From: Kitasatospora atroaurantiaca
GTDB taxonomy: Bacteria > Actinomycetota > Actinomycetes > Streptomycetales > Streptomycetaceae
Assembly: GCF_007828955.1 (NCBI RefSeq)
Contig: NZ_VIVR01000001.1
Location: 2,666,001 to 2,730,000 of the forward strand
Direction: 5' to 3'
DNA: 64,000 nucleotides
Part shown: piece by piece, positions 53,430 through 62,234 of the stretch
Numbering within the stretch: position 1 is the stretch's first letter
Layout: each line of letters opens with the position of its first letter
Made by a program: the position numbers and the translations under genes
Notes under the pieces: model-generated
Database searches by the model: none
The model's input: only the letters and a program-made list of their open reading frames with translations
Told to the model about the DNA's origin: nothing

Positions 53430-53467
53430 AGCGCTCCTGGCCCTCCCCTCAGTGGGCCAGGAGCGCT
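53430..53467 (-). terminator. Hairpin terminator after the second chitinase gene
   Basis: The 14-bp arms AGCGCTCCTGGCCC (53430-53443) and its complement (53454-53467) enclose 10 nt. A tract of GGATCAGC-like repeats lies just before the chitinase stop. Confidence 0.78.
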
Positions 53468-53515
53468 GCCGGTGGGGTCAGCGGGGGCGGATCAGCGGAT
53501 CAGGGGATCGGCGGA

Positions 53516-55042
53516 TCAGCCCGTGTAGGCGCCGAAGGCGCGGGTGAAGTCGAGGGGCTGCTGGACGATGCTGCTGCAGGTGGCGTCGGCGTAGCTCTTG
53601 GCGCCGCCCTCGCAGGTCTTGTCGCGGGTGCCGGACCACATGGCGAGCCAGGCCAGGTGCTTGGTCTTGGCGAAGTCGGCGAGCTGCGTGGCGTCGGCGA
53701 CGGTGAAGACCTCGGTGGCGACGTCGTTGACGCCGATCATCGGGGTGACGGCGACCTTGGCCCAGGCTGCGCTGTCGCTCAGGCCGAGGACGCTCTTGAC
53801 CTGCGCCTGGGTGGCCGTGGCGGCGTCGATGGAGTACTTGCCCATCTGGCCCTTGGGGTTGGGCGCGACGCCGTCGCCGAAGTCCATCGCCATGATGTTG
53901 ACGGCGCCGATCGAGACGCCGTTGCTCTTGGCGCCGGAGACCAGGTTGATGCCGTCCTGGGTCAGGCCGCTGGGCAGGGCGGGCAGGGTGAAGGAGACGT
54001 CCAGGGTCTTGCCCTTGCCGGCCGCCGTCTTCTGGAGCTGCGCGATGGCCTGGGCCCGGCGGGCGTTGGCGGCGGTGTCGCCCAGCGCGCCGCCCTCGAT
54101 GTCGAAGTCGACCTTGGTGAGGCCGTACGCGTCGACGGCCTTCTGGTACGCGGCCGCCAGGTCGGCCGCCGAGGAGCAGGCGGTGGCGAGCTCGCTGCCG
54201 TTGGCGCCGCCGAAGGAGACCCGGACGTCCCCGCCGATCGCGCGCAGGGCGCCGATCTGGGAGGCGACCGCGTCGGCGGAGAGGTCGCTGACGCCGCCCC
54301 ACTTCGGGGTGCAGCCGCCGCCGGAGACGATGAAGGCGAGGTTGAAGTTCTTCACACCGCTCGCCTTGGCGGTCGCGACCAGGTCGTACGCGGGGTAGAG
54401 CGAGGTGTCCACGTAGGGGGCGAAGCGGGCGCCCGTCGTCGGAACAGGGGTGCTGGTGGCGGTCGGGGTCGGCGACGCCGTGGTCCTGGTGGCCGTCGGG
54501 GTGGGCTTCGCCGTGGTGGCGCTGGCCGTCGGGGCCGGGGTGGTCGGCTTGGCGGTGGTCGGGCGGCCGGAGGGGGTGGGGGCCGGGCCGGTGCCGGCCT
54601 TGCAGGAGACGTTGTTGATCAGGCAGTTGCCGGGCTCGCCCTGTGCCGCGCCGGAGCCCTGGACGACGAAGCCGACGTCGACCGTCTTGCCCGGCTCGAT
54701 CCGCTTGCTCCAGGACTGCGGCTTGACGGTGATGTGCTGGCCGGAGGCGGTGAAGCTGGCGTTCCAGAGCGAGTCGATCTTCGCGCCGGCCGGCAGGTCG
54801 AAGGAGAGCGTCCAGTCCTCGATCGCCTTGGCGTCCGGGTTGGTCACCAGGTACTGGCCGGTGTAGCCGCTCTCCCAGCTGCTGGTCCTGCTGTACACCG
54901 CGCCGAGCGAGGCGGCGCTGGCGGAGGAGGCGAGCGCGACCACGCCGCCGGCGACGATGGCGGTGGCGACGGCCGAGGCTCCGATGACCGCGCCCTTACG
55001 GCTGCGCCGGCGGTGTCCTGAGCGTCGGGTGGGCTGCGTCAT
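53516..55042 (-). CDS. Secreted GH18 chitinase with N-terminal CBM2
   Basis: The protein has 508 residues: signal peptide (about 1-44), CBM2-type cellulose/chitin-binding domain (about 45-135, SWESGYTGQYLVTN, PQSWSKRIEPGKTVDVGF), and a Thr/Pro linker. A GH18 catalytic domain follows with LTKVDFDIEGG (catalytic Glu near 316) and VNIMAMDFGDG. It degrades chitin outside the cell. The gene lies directly downstream of a two-component system on the same strand (169 bp gap), suggesting control by it. The upstream region has TCCCTTA and TAAGGA arms (55154-55175), but no dre site. Confidence 0.92.
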   Translation of the reverse strand: MTQPTRRSGHRRRSRKGAVIGASAVATAIVAGGVVALASSASAASLGAVYSRTSSWESGYTGQYLVTNPDAKAIEDWTLSFDLPAGAKIDSLWNASFTASGQHITVKPQSWSKRIEPGKTVDVGFVVQGSGAAQGEPGNCLINNVSCKAGTGPAPTPSGRPTTAKPTTPAPTASATTAKPTPTATRTTASPTPTATSTPVPTTGARFAPYVDTSLYPAYDLVATAKASGVKNFNLAFIVSGGGCTPKWGGVSDLSADAVASQIGALRAIGGDVRVSFGGANGSELATACSSAADLAAAYQKAVDAYGLTKVDFDIEGGALGDTAANARRAQAIAQLQKTAAGKGKTLDVSFTLPALPSGLTQDGINLVSGAKSNGVSIGAVNIMAMDFGDGVAPNPKGQMGKYSIDAATATQAQVKSVLGLSDSAAWAKVAVTPMIGVNDVATEVFTVADATQLADFAKTKHLAWLAMWSGTRDKTCEGGAKSYADATCSSIVQQPLDFTRAFGAYTG

Positions 55043-55211
55043 GGTCGGCGTACCTCCGCGAATTGACCGTCAGATCGGGGCTCCGAGCCCCGCCGACGCT
55101 GACGCTAGCGGGGCCGAACCCCCCGAATCGGTCACCTGAGCGAGGGGTACGCCTCCCTTAGGGATCACTTAAGGAAGATCAGCCTCCGACCCGGAAAGCC
55201 GCCAGGGCGGC

Positions 55212-56663
55212 TCACCCCCGGCGCCGGACCGTGCCCGCCAGCCGGGCCGCCCGGCGGCGGGTGGTGCGCGGCGGGGTGCCGCGGGTCTCCAGGCGGAGGC
55301 GGATCTCGGCGCCGCCCAGGACGGCGGAGCGGCCGAGCGCGAGGTCGCCGCCGGTCGCCTCGGCGAGCTTGCGGACGATGTCCAGGCCGAGCCCGGTCGA
55401 GCCCTCGCCGCCCTGCCCCTCGCCGCGCCGAAGCGCGCTGTCGGGGTCGGCGAAGCCGGGGCCGGCATCGCCCACCAGGACGATGACGGAGCTCTCGGTG
55501 GCCAGGACGTCGACCGAGAAGGCCGTCCCCATCGCGGTGTGCCGGAAGACATTGCCGAGCAGTGCGTCGACGGCGGCGGCCAGGTCGCCGCGCTGGACGG
55601 GCACGGGCGCGGGCCCGTCGTCGCCGGCCAGCTGCCAGCGGCGGCCCTCGTCCTCGGCCAGGGCCGACCAGAAGCCGACCCGTTCGCGGATCACCTCGGC
55701 GGCGTCGCAGCCCAGGGCGACCGACGGTGCGTCATCGGGTGCCCGCCGCGCCGAGCGGATGATCTGGTCGACCTCGCGTTCCAGCTGGGCCACGGCGTGC
55801 CGGGTGGCGTCGGCCGCGTCTCCCTCGCCGAGCGAGGCTGCGTTGAGGCGCAGCACGGTGAGCGGGGTGCGCAGCCGGTGCGAGAGGTCGGCGGCGAGCT
55901 CCCGTTCGGCGGCGAGCAGGTGGACGACCCGGTCGGCCATGGAGTTGAAGGCGTGGGCGGCCTCGCGGAGTTCGTCGGGGGCGCCGTCGGCGTGCTTTCC
56001 TTCCACGGGCACCCGTACCGCCAGGTTGCCGCTGCCCAGGGAGCGGGCGGCCCCGGCCAGGTGGCGGGCGGCGGCGACGATCCGGGCGCCCATCCGGTCG
56101 GCGACCAGCACGGAGATCGCCACCAGGGCGAGGGCGACCACCGAGAGCACCAGCCAGGCCGTGCTGACCCCCCGGGTGAGGTCGCTCTCCGCGACGTAGA
56201 CCTCGACGACGGCGACCCGGCCGCCGTCGACGGCGACGGGCTGCAGCAGGGCGAAGCCGCCGGGCACGTGCACGGTGAAGGACCGGCCCTGGCCGCCGTT
56301 CGCGCTGCCGTTCGCGGTGGAGACGGCGAGGGCGTCGGCCCGGCCCTGGCCGACCACGGCGTCCACGGCGGTGGCCGTCGGCAGATGGACGGCGATCCGG
56401 TCCTGGGCACCGGCGTCGGTGCTGGCCAGGGCGCGGGCGATGGCCTCCTGGTTGGTGGTGATGGCGAGGGCCGGGCCGAGTGCGGCGGCCTGCCGTTCGG
56501 CCGCGGTGAAGGCCCGGTCGCGGGCGGTCTGCTGGACCATCAGGCCGAGCGGGATGAGGAAGGCCAGCGCGACCATGGTGGTGCCGGCGACGGCGGCCTT
56601 GATGAGGGCCCATCGCAGCGACTGCCCGGTGCGTCCCGTACGTCCCCCCCGTCCGCGCCTCAC
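55212..56663 (-). CDS. Sensor histidine kinase (OmpR-system partner)
   Basis: The 483-residue kinase has a first membrane helix near 18-45, an extracellular sensor loop of about 120 residues, a second helix near 168-188, a HAMP region, and the phosphoacceptor H-box ADLSHRLRTPLTVL (His262). An ATPase domain follows with ALLGNVFRHTAMG (N box), DAGPGFADPDSA and GLGLDIVRKLAEA. GTG 56663 overlaps the stop of the regulator gene by 4 bp. It pairs with the regulator upstream. The signal is unknown. Confidence 0.92.
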   Translation of the reverse strand: MRRGRGGRTGRTGQSLRWALIKAAVAGTTMVALAFLIPLGLMVQQTARDRAFTAAERQAAALGPALAITTNQEAIARALASTDAGAQDRIAVHLPTATAVDAVVGQGRADALAVSTANGSANGGQGRSFTVHVPGGFALLQPVAVDGGRVAVVEVYVAESDLTRGVSTAWLVLSVVALALVAISVLVADRMGARIVAAARHLAGAARSLGSGNLAVRVPVEGKHADGAPDELREAAHAFNSMADRVVHLLAAERELAADLSHRLRTPLTVLRLNAASLGEGDAADATRHAVAQLEREVDQIIRSARRAPDDAPSVALGCDAAEVIRERVGFWSALAEDEGRRWQLAGDDGPAPVPVQRGDLAAAVDALLGNVFRHTAMGTAFSVDVLATESSVIVLVGDAGPGFADPDSALRRGEGQGGEGSTGLGLDIVRKLAEATGGDLALGRSAVLGGAEIRLRLETRGTPPRTTRRRAARLAGTVRRRG

Positions 56664-57355
56664 GCCCGGTGCTCCGCGGGCGCCTCCAGCCGGACCCCGA
56701 CGCCGCGCACGGTGTGCAGATAGCGCGGGTTTGACGCGGTCTCACCCAGTTTGCGGCGCAGCCAGGAGAGGTGGACGTCGATGGTCTGGTCGCCGCCGTA
56801 CGTCTGACGCCAGACCTCGGCGAGGATCTCCTTGCGCGGGACGACCACGCCGGGCCGGGCCGCCAGGAAGGCGAGCAGGTCGAACTCACGGCGCGTGAGG
56901 TCGAGCGTCCGCCCGTCCAGGACGGCCTCGCGGCGCTGGGCGTCGATGGCGAGGCCGCCGACCCGCAGGACCTGTACGACGGGCGCGCTGCCGCCGCCGA
57001 GCCGGCGCAGCACCGCGGCCATCCGGGCCGTCAGGTGCTCGACGGAGAAGGGCTTCACGAGGTAGTCGTCCGCGCCGTCGTTGAGCAGGCGGACGATCTC
57101 GGCCTCGTCGTCCCGGGCGGTCGAGATGATCACCGGGACGTTGGTGAGGCCGCGGATCATCTTCAGCGCCTCGCTGCCGTCCAGGTCCGGCAGGCCGAGG
57201 TCGAGGATGACCAGGTCGCAGCCGACCTGGGCGACTTCGCGCAGCGCCTCGAGCGCGGTGCCGACGCTGCGGACGGCATGGCCGGACTCGGACAGGTGCC
57301 GGATGAGGGCGGAGCGTACAAAGGGGTCGTCCTCGACCACGAGCACTGTTGCCAT
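56660..57355 (-). CDS. OmpR-family response regulator
   Basis: The 231-residue regulator has a receiver domain with VEDD, phosphoacceptor Asp52 in LVILDLGLPDLDG and Lys101 in YLVKPFS. A winged-helix DNA-binding domain follows (TLDLTRREFDLLAFLAARPG, DVHLSWLRRKLGE). It works with the kinase gene that overlaps its end. ATG 57355 marks the start; a longer frame upstream lacks support. A near-dre sequence lies 29 bp before the start. Confidence 0.93.
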   Translation of the reverse strand: MATVLVVEDDPFVRSALIRHLSESGHAVRSVGTALEALREVAQVGCDLVILDLGLPDLDGSEALKMIRGLTNVPVIISTARDDEAEIVRLLNDGADDYLVKPFSVEHLTARMAAVLRRLGGGSAPVVQVLRVGGLAIDAQRREAVLDGRTLDLTRREFDLLAFLAARPGVVVPRKEILAEVWRQTYGGDQTIDVHLSWLRRKLGETASNPRYLHTVRGVGVRLEAPAEHRA

Positions 57356-57383
57356 GGCCCTGCACGGTACGCCATTCGGGGGA

Positions 57384-57399
57384 ACTGGTCTGTACCTCG
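57384..57399. promoter_or_regulatory. Partial dre-like sequence before the response regulator gene
   Basis: ACTGGTCTGTACCTCG matches the dre consensus in its first 13 positions except the centre; the right end does not fit. It may be a weak DasR site or chance. Confidence 0.35.
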
Positions 57400-57522
57400 G
57401 GGGGTGGGATCGAGGTCGGGAACAGGGCCGGAGCGAGCGCCTGCGGCTTTTGTGCAACTTCCCTGTCGAATTCCAGGGCCCCCGACCTGCCGATCACGGC
57501 CATGCGGCAGGATGTGCACGCT

Positions 57523-58747
<1,225 letters not shown>

Positions 58748-58825
58748 TCATCCTGGGCAAGCTGCGCGGCCGGGCCGGAAAATGGCAGGCACAGCTGGAC
58801 AGATTGCCCACCGGACGGAGCCGCC

Positions 58826-59308
58826 GTGCACTCCCCCAACGACACCATCGACGCGCTCGACGGAAAGTTGATCAGACTTCTCAGCGACGAACCCCGGATC
58901 GGGGTGCTGGAGTGCTCCCGCCGGCTGCAGGTCGCCCGGGGCACCGTCCAGGCCCGATTGGACCGCCTGCAGGCGAGGGGGGTGATCGGCGGCTTCGGGC
59001 CGCAGGTGGACCCAGCCGCGCTCGGCTACCCGGTGACGGCCTTCGCCACTCTGGAGATCTCGCAGGGCCAGGGGGTGGACGTGCGGGCCCACCTGGCGTC
59101 CGTGCCGGAGGTGCTGGAGCTGCACACCATCACCGGCCAGGGGGACATGCTGGTACGGATCGTGGCCCGCTCCAACGCCGACCTGCAGCGCGTGATCGAC
59201 AGCGTGGTGGGCTTCGACGGCATCGTCCGGGCCTCCACCGCGATCGCGCTGGAGAATCCCGTTCCGTACCGGGTGCTGCCGCTGGTGGAGCAGGCCGCCA
59301 AGGAGTGA
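58826..59308 (+). CDS. Lrp/AsnC-family regulator
   Basis: The 160-residue protein starts at GTG 58826 after GGACGGAG. It has an N-terminal HTH (IDALDGKLIRLLSDEPRIGV, VARGTVQARLDRLQARGVIG) and a C-terminal RAM ligand domain (VTAFATLEISQGQG, VLELHTITGQGDMLVRI). AsnC regulators beside hpd control tyrosine degradation in streptomycetes. Here the target is truncated, so its remaining role is uncertain. The 180-bp divergent region contains GC-rich inverted fragments but no clear site. Confidence 0.9.
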   Translation: MHSPNDTIDALDGKLIRLLSDEPRIGVLECSRRLQVARGTVQARLDRLQARGVIGGFGPQVDPAALGYPVTAFATLEISQGQGVDVRAHLASVPEVLELHTITGQGDMLVRIVARSNADLQRVIDSVVGFDGIVRASTAIALENPVPYRVLPLVEQAAKE

Positions 59309-59323
59309 GCCCGGGGCCTGCCG

Positions 59324-60148
59324 TCAGCAGCTGGGGACGGTGCCGCCGCTGTTCAGCGCGGTCAGCGCGGCGACCGCGTCGGCGAGCGTGGTCACCGGGA
59401 TCAGCCGCAGGCCGGCCGGCGTGTTCACCTTGGCGTCCGAGCACTCGGACTTGGGGAGGAGGAAGACCGTCGCACCGTCCCGGGCCGCCGCCTGGGTCTT
59501 CAGCGGCACACCGCCCACCGCGCCCACGTTGCCGTCGTCGTCGATGGTGCCGGTCCCCGCGACCACCTTGCCGCCGGTCAGGTCACCGCCCTTGCCGTCG
59601 CCGGCCAGCTTGTCGATGATGCCGAGCGCGATCAGCTGGCCCGCACTCGGGCCGCCGATGTCCCCCAGGTCGACCGTCACCTTGACCTGGCTCGGCGAGA
59701 GGTGCAGGTAGTTCAGCGCGGCGATGGTCGCACTGTCCTGGGACTCCGTCATCTGCTGCTGGGTCACCTGCTGAGCCTTGGTCGGGTCCTGCTGCGGGTA
59801 GACCGCCTCGGAGGGCAGCACGGCCTCGTCCTGGTTCACCCAGGCCTTCAGGGACGTCCAGAGGCTGAGCTCCTCGCCCGGGTTGGTCGCCGAGATGGTG
59901 ACCATCCGCAGTTCCCCGATGGTCTGCCTGGTCGGCGCCCCGGTGATGGTGAGCACCTGCTTGCCCTCGTACACACCGAGCACGTTCGCCGTCGTCCCCG
60001 GCAGGGTGAGGGTGTACGGCAGCGGCACGAAGGCCGCCACCAGGAAGAGTGCACCGACCAGTAGGCCGCACAGCGCGAGCGCGCGGGTCCGGGGAGCGGT
60101 CAGGGCAGGGGGCAGCTTCACATCGGGCACACCGGCATCCAAACACAC
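59324..60148 (-). CDS. Lon-like membrane-anchored serine protease (YlbL type)
   Basis: The 274-residue protein has an N-terminal membrane helix (ALALCGLLVGALFLVAAFV), a PDZ-like middle (about 60-150) and a Lon-type S16 catalytic region with Ser in DIGGPSAGQLIALGI and Lys in GVPLKTQAAARDG. Such YlbL-like proteins are found across Gram-positive bacteria and act at the cell envelope or in stress. GTG 60148 is used (GAGGG seven bases upstream); a shorter start at VPDVKL is possible. It follows the IclR gene closely (18 bp). Confidence 0.88.
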   Translation of the reverse strand: MCLDAGVPDVKLPPALTAPRTRALALCGLLVGALFLVAAFVPLPYTLTLPGTTANVLGVYEGKQVLTITGAPTRQTIGELRMVTISATNPGEELSLWTSLKAWVNQDEAVLPSEAVYPQQDPTKAQQVTQQQMTESQDSATIAALNYLHLSPSQVKVTVDLGDIGGPSAGQLIALGIIDKLAGDGKGGDLTGGKVVAGTGTIDDDGNVGAVGGVPLKTQAAARDGATVFLLPKSECSDAKVNTPAGLRLIPVTTLADAVAALTALNSGGTVPSC

Positions 60149-60166
60149 CCGGGCGCCCTCGGTCCC

Positions 60167-60817
60167 CTATCGCAGCGCGTCCGCGACCTCCGTCGCCGCC
60201 TCGACCACGCGCGGACCGACCCGCTCCGGCACCAGGCCGTTGAGCATCACCACGCCGACGCTGCCCTCGATCCCGCTGAGACCCAGCAGTGCTGCCGCCG
60301 CACCGCTGGCCCCGGACTGCTCCTCCGCGCGGGTGATCACGAACCCCTGCTCGGGGCGGCGCTGGCCCGGGAAGTTCCGTGCCTCCAGGATCGCCCGGCC
60401 GGCCGCGCTCTCGTCCAGCGGGTGCCGCAGCCCCGTCCGGTACGCGACGTGAAAGTCCGTCCAGCTCGGCTCGACCACGGCGACCGCGAGCGCCTCGGCG
60501 CCGTCGACCAGCGTCAGGTGGGCGGTCGCCCCGAGGTCCTCGGCCAGGCTGCGCAGCGCGGGCAGCGCGGCCTCGCGCAGCAGCGGGTGGACCCGGTGGG
60601 CGAGCCGGAGCACGCCGAGGCCGACCCTGGCCCGGCCGCCGATGTCGCGGCGGACCAGACCGTGCTGCTCCAGGGTGGCCAGCAGCCGGTAGACGACGGT
60701 GCGGTTGACCGCGAGCCGGGCCGCCAGCTCGGTGACGGTCAGCCCGCGCTCGGAGTCGGCGAGCAGTTTGAGGACCCGGACCCCTCGGTCCAGGGTTTGG
60801 GATGTTTCGGCAGTCAC
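60167..60817 (-). CDS. IclR-family regulator
   Basis: The 216-residue protein has an N-terminal HTH (LADSERGLTVTELAARLAV, NRTVVYRLLATLEQHG) and an IclR effector domain (ALRSLAEDLGATAHLTLVDG, YRTGLRHPLDESAAGRAIL). The domain is slightly short, and the usual C-terminal helices end early. GTG 60817 has AAAGGA eight bases upstream. It probably shares a transcript with the Lon-like gene 18 bp downstream. The ligand is unknown. Confidence 0.87.
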   Translation of the reverse strand: MTAETSQTLDRGVRVLKLLADSERGLTVTELAARLAVNRTVVYRLLATLEQHGLVRRDIGGRARVGLGVLRLAHRVHPLLREAALPALRSLAEDLGATAHLTLVDGAEALAVAVVEPSWTDFHVAYRTGLRHPLDESAAGRAILEARNFPGQRRPEQGFVITRAEEQSGASGAAAALLGLSGIEGSVGVVMLNGLVPERVGPRVVEAATEVADALR

Positions 60818-61167
60818 GACGCGCATTCCTTTCCGCGGCGGTCGCCGGCCTCGGCAGTGCGTGCCGGGGCCGGGACGGAGGTGTCGCGCGCAGCTGGGGT
60901 GTCCGCGCTGGAACGGTGCGTCGGCGCCATCGACGAGCACACAGCTCTGCGGTGCCCGTCTCGGGTCAGGGTGGTTGTTCGAGAGAGCGTGGGGAGAAGG
61001 TAGTGAACGAGAGGCTCACTGCGGAAGTAGTTGTCCAAAATTCGGTCAGGATCGACGCAATCCCGAGCCGCAAAACGGGGCAACAGGCCCATATTCCAGG
61101 GGGTTCATCGGACACCAGTTCGAATGAATTCCGGAGTTCGGACAGACCCGGGAGTGCCGGGGAGAGC
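60818..61167. other. Intergenic region before the IclR gene
   Basis: This 350-bp stretch between the IclR start and the end of the DUF2752 gene contains a relatively AT-rich centre (61020-61140) that likely holds the IclR promoter. I see no convincing gene; a 92-codon frame on the minus strand looks like chance. No clear operator palindrome stands out. Confidence 0.5.
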
Positions 61168-61626
61168 TCAGAGGAGATTGCGGCCGACGGTCCAGAGCGC
61201 GGCAAGGGCGAGCACGACGGCCGATCCGCGCGGTCCGAGCCGCAGCCGCCGGCGTCGCCCCGCAAGCCCATGGCGCAGCCAGGTCGCGTACAGCCAGGCG
61301 ACCAGCGGGAGGACGAGAAGGAGGGCGGCGTTGTCGTGCCATGCTGCGGCGAGGTCGCCGTGCAGCAGGTCGTACGCCATCCGGGTGCCGCCGCAGCCAG
61401 GGCACTGCAGACCGGTCAGCCGTCGCCAGGGGCAGAACGGGAGGGCCTGCCCGGGCAGGTGCGGATCGCGCGACCAGAGGTAGCCGGCCGCGCCGGCGCC
61501 TGCCACCAGAAGGGCCAGCGGCTGGACGCTCGGGTGCAGCCGCGCGGCGAGAGAAACGCCAGGACCCCCGGCCCGGGTGGCATCACCGGGACGGGGGTCG
61601 GAGCGCGTACCGCGCACCGGGCGCAC
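61168..61626 (-). CDS. DUF2752 family membrane protein
   Basis: The 152-residue protein has three or so hydrophobic segments (PLALLVAGAGAAGYLW, AALLLVLPLVAWLYATWL, AVVLALAALWTVG). It carries the family motif CPWRRLTGLQCPGCGGTRMAYDLLHGD with its conserved Cys residues split over positions about 65-84. Function is unknown. It lies 3 bp downstream of the TM2 gene, and the two are probably co-transcribed, a common pairing. Confidence 0.88.
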   Translation of the reverse strand: MRPVRGTRSDPRPGDATRAGGPGVSLAARLHPSVQPLALLVAGAGAAGYLWSRDPHLPGQALPFCPWRRLTGLQCPGCGGTRMAYDLLHGDLAAAWHDNAALLLVLPLVAWLYATWLRHGLAGRRRRLRLGPRGSAVVLALAALWTVGRNLL

Positions 61627-61629
61627 GGG

Positions 61630-61866
61630 TCAGGCGCGGAGCTTGCGGCCCTGGGCGTCGGTGCGGTCGTCGCTGACCAGGAACAGGATGCCGTCGATCA
61701 GCGCCCAGAAGCCGAGGCCGCCGCAGGTCAGCAGCTGCGCGACACCGATGCCGACGTGGCCGGTGTAGAACCGGCCGATACCGAAGCCACCGAGGAAGAT
61801 CTGGAGCAGGCCGGCGACGAGCTTCGACTTGTCGGACAGCTCGGGGTTGTTGACGGGGTACGACAC
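61630..61866 (-). CDS. TM2 domain protein
   Basis: The 78-residue protein is a single TM2 domain: KSKLVAGLLQIFLGGFGIGR, then FYTGHVGIGVAQLLTCGG and GFWALIDGILFLVSD, two helices joined by a short turn with the conserved Gly and Asp. Start GTG 61866 has AGAAGGAG 11 bases upstream. Roles of bacterial TM2 proteins are unknown. Co-transcribed with the DUF2752 gene. Confidence 0.9.
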   Translation of the reverse strand: MSYPVNNPELSDKSKLVAGLLQIFLGGFGIGRFYTGHVGIGVAQLLTCGGLGFWALIDGILFLVSDDRTDAQGRKLRA

Positions 61867-62234
61867 GGTGAGTGCACTCCTTCTGACGGCATGTCGGATT
61901 TCGGGACGATGCCGTCTCAGATTTCGAGAGGGTGCCGGATTGCGCGCGCCGGAAGCATCCCCCCAGGCGGCGTGGCACGCGGAACACTAGCGGATCATCA
62001 GACCGCGCGTCTCCACAGTTTCTTTACGAACTCTCGAAGGTGCCGTTACTCTTCGATAACGCCGCGTCAGCAGCACCCCGGGCGGGGAGCCAAAGGGCGC
62101 GCCGGTGCCGGCAGTGCCGATCAGCGGCTCCGCCGCGGGGCCGAGCGACAAGCGACGCAGGAGCGCCGGAGCGAGAAGCGCCGGCACCGGGCCAGGAGCG
62201 CCCGGCGGCGAGCCGCCCTGAGAAAGGGGGGCGC
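61867..62234. other. Intergenic region between the TM2 gene and the helicase gene
   Basis: The 368-bp gap has an inverted repeat GACGGCAT/ATGCCGTC (61885-61892, 61909-61916) in the TM2 leader. An AT-richer stretch near 62010-62070 may be a promoter. CCGGTGCCGG/CCGGCACCGG arms (62102-62111, 62181-62190) lie downstream of the helicase and could fold. No gene is seen. Confidence 0.5.

Noticed and set aside
60814-61092. 92-codon minus-strand frame before the IclR gene
   Set aside because: It overlaps the IclR promoter region, lacks a ribosome-binding site and shows no domain or clear codon bias.
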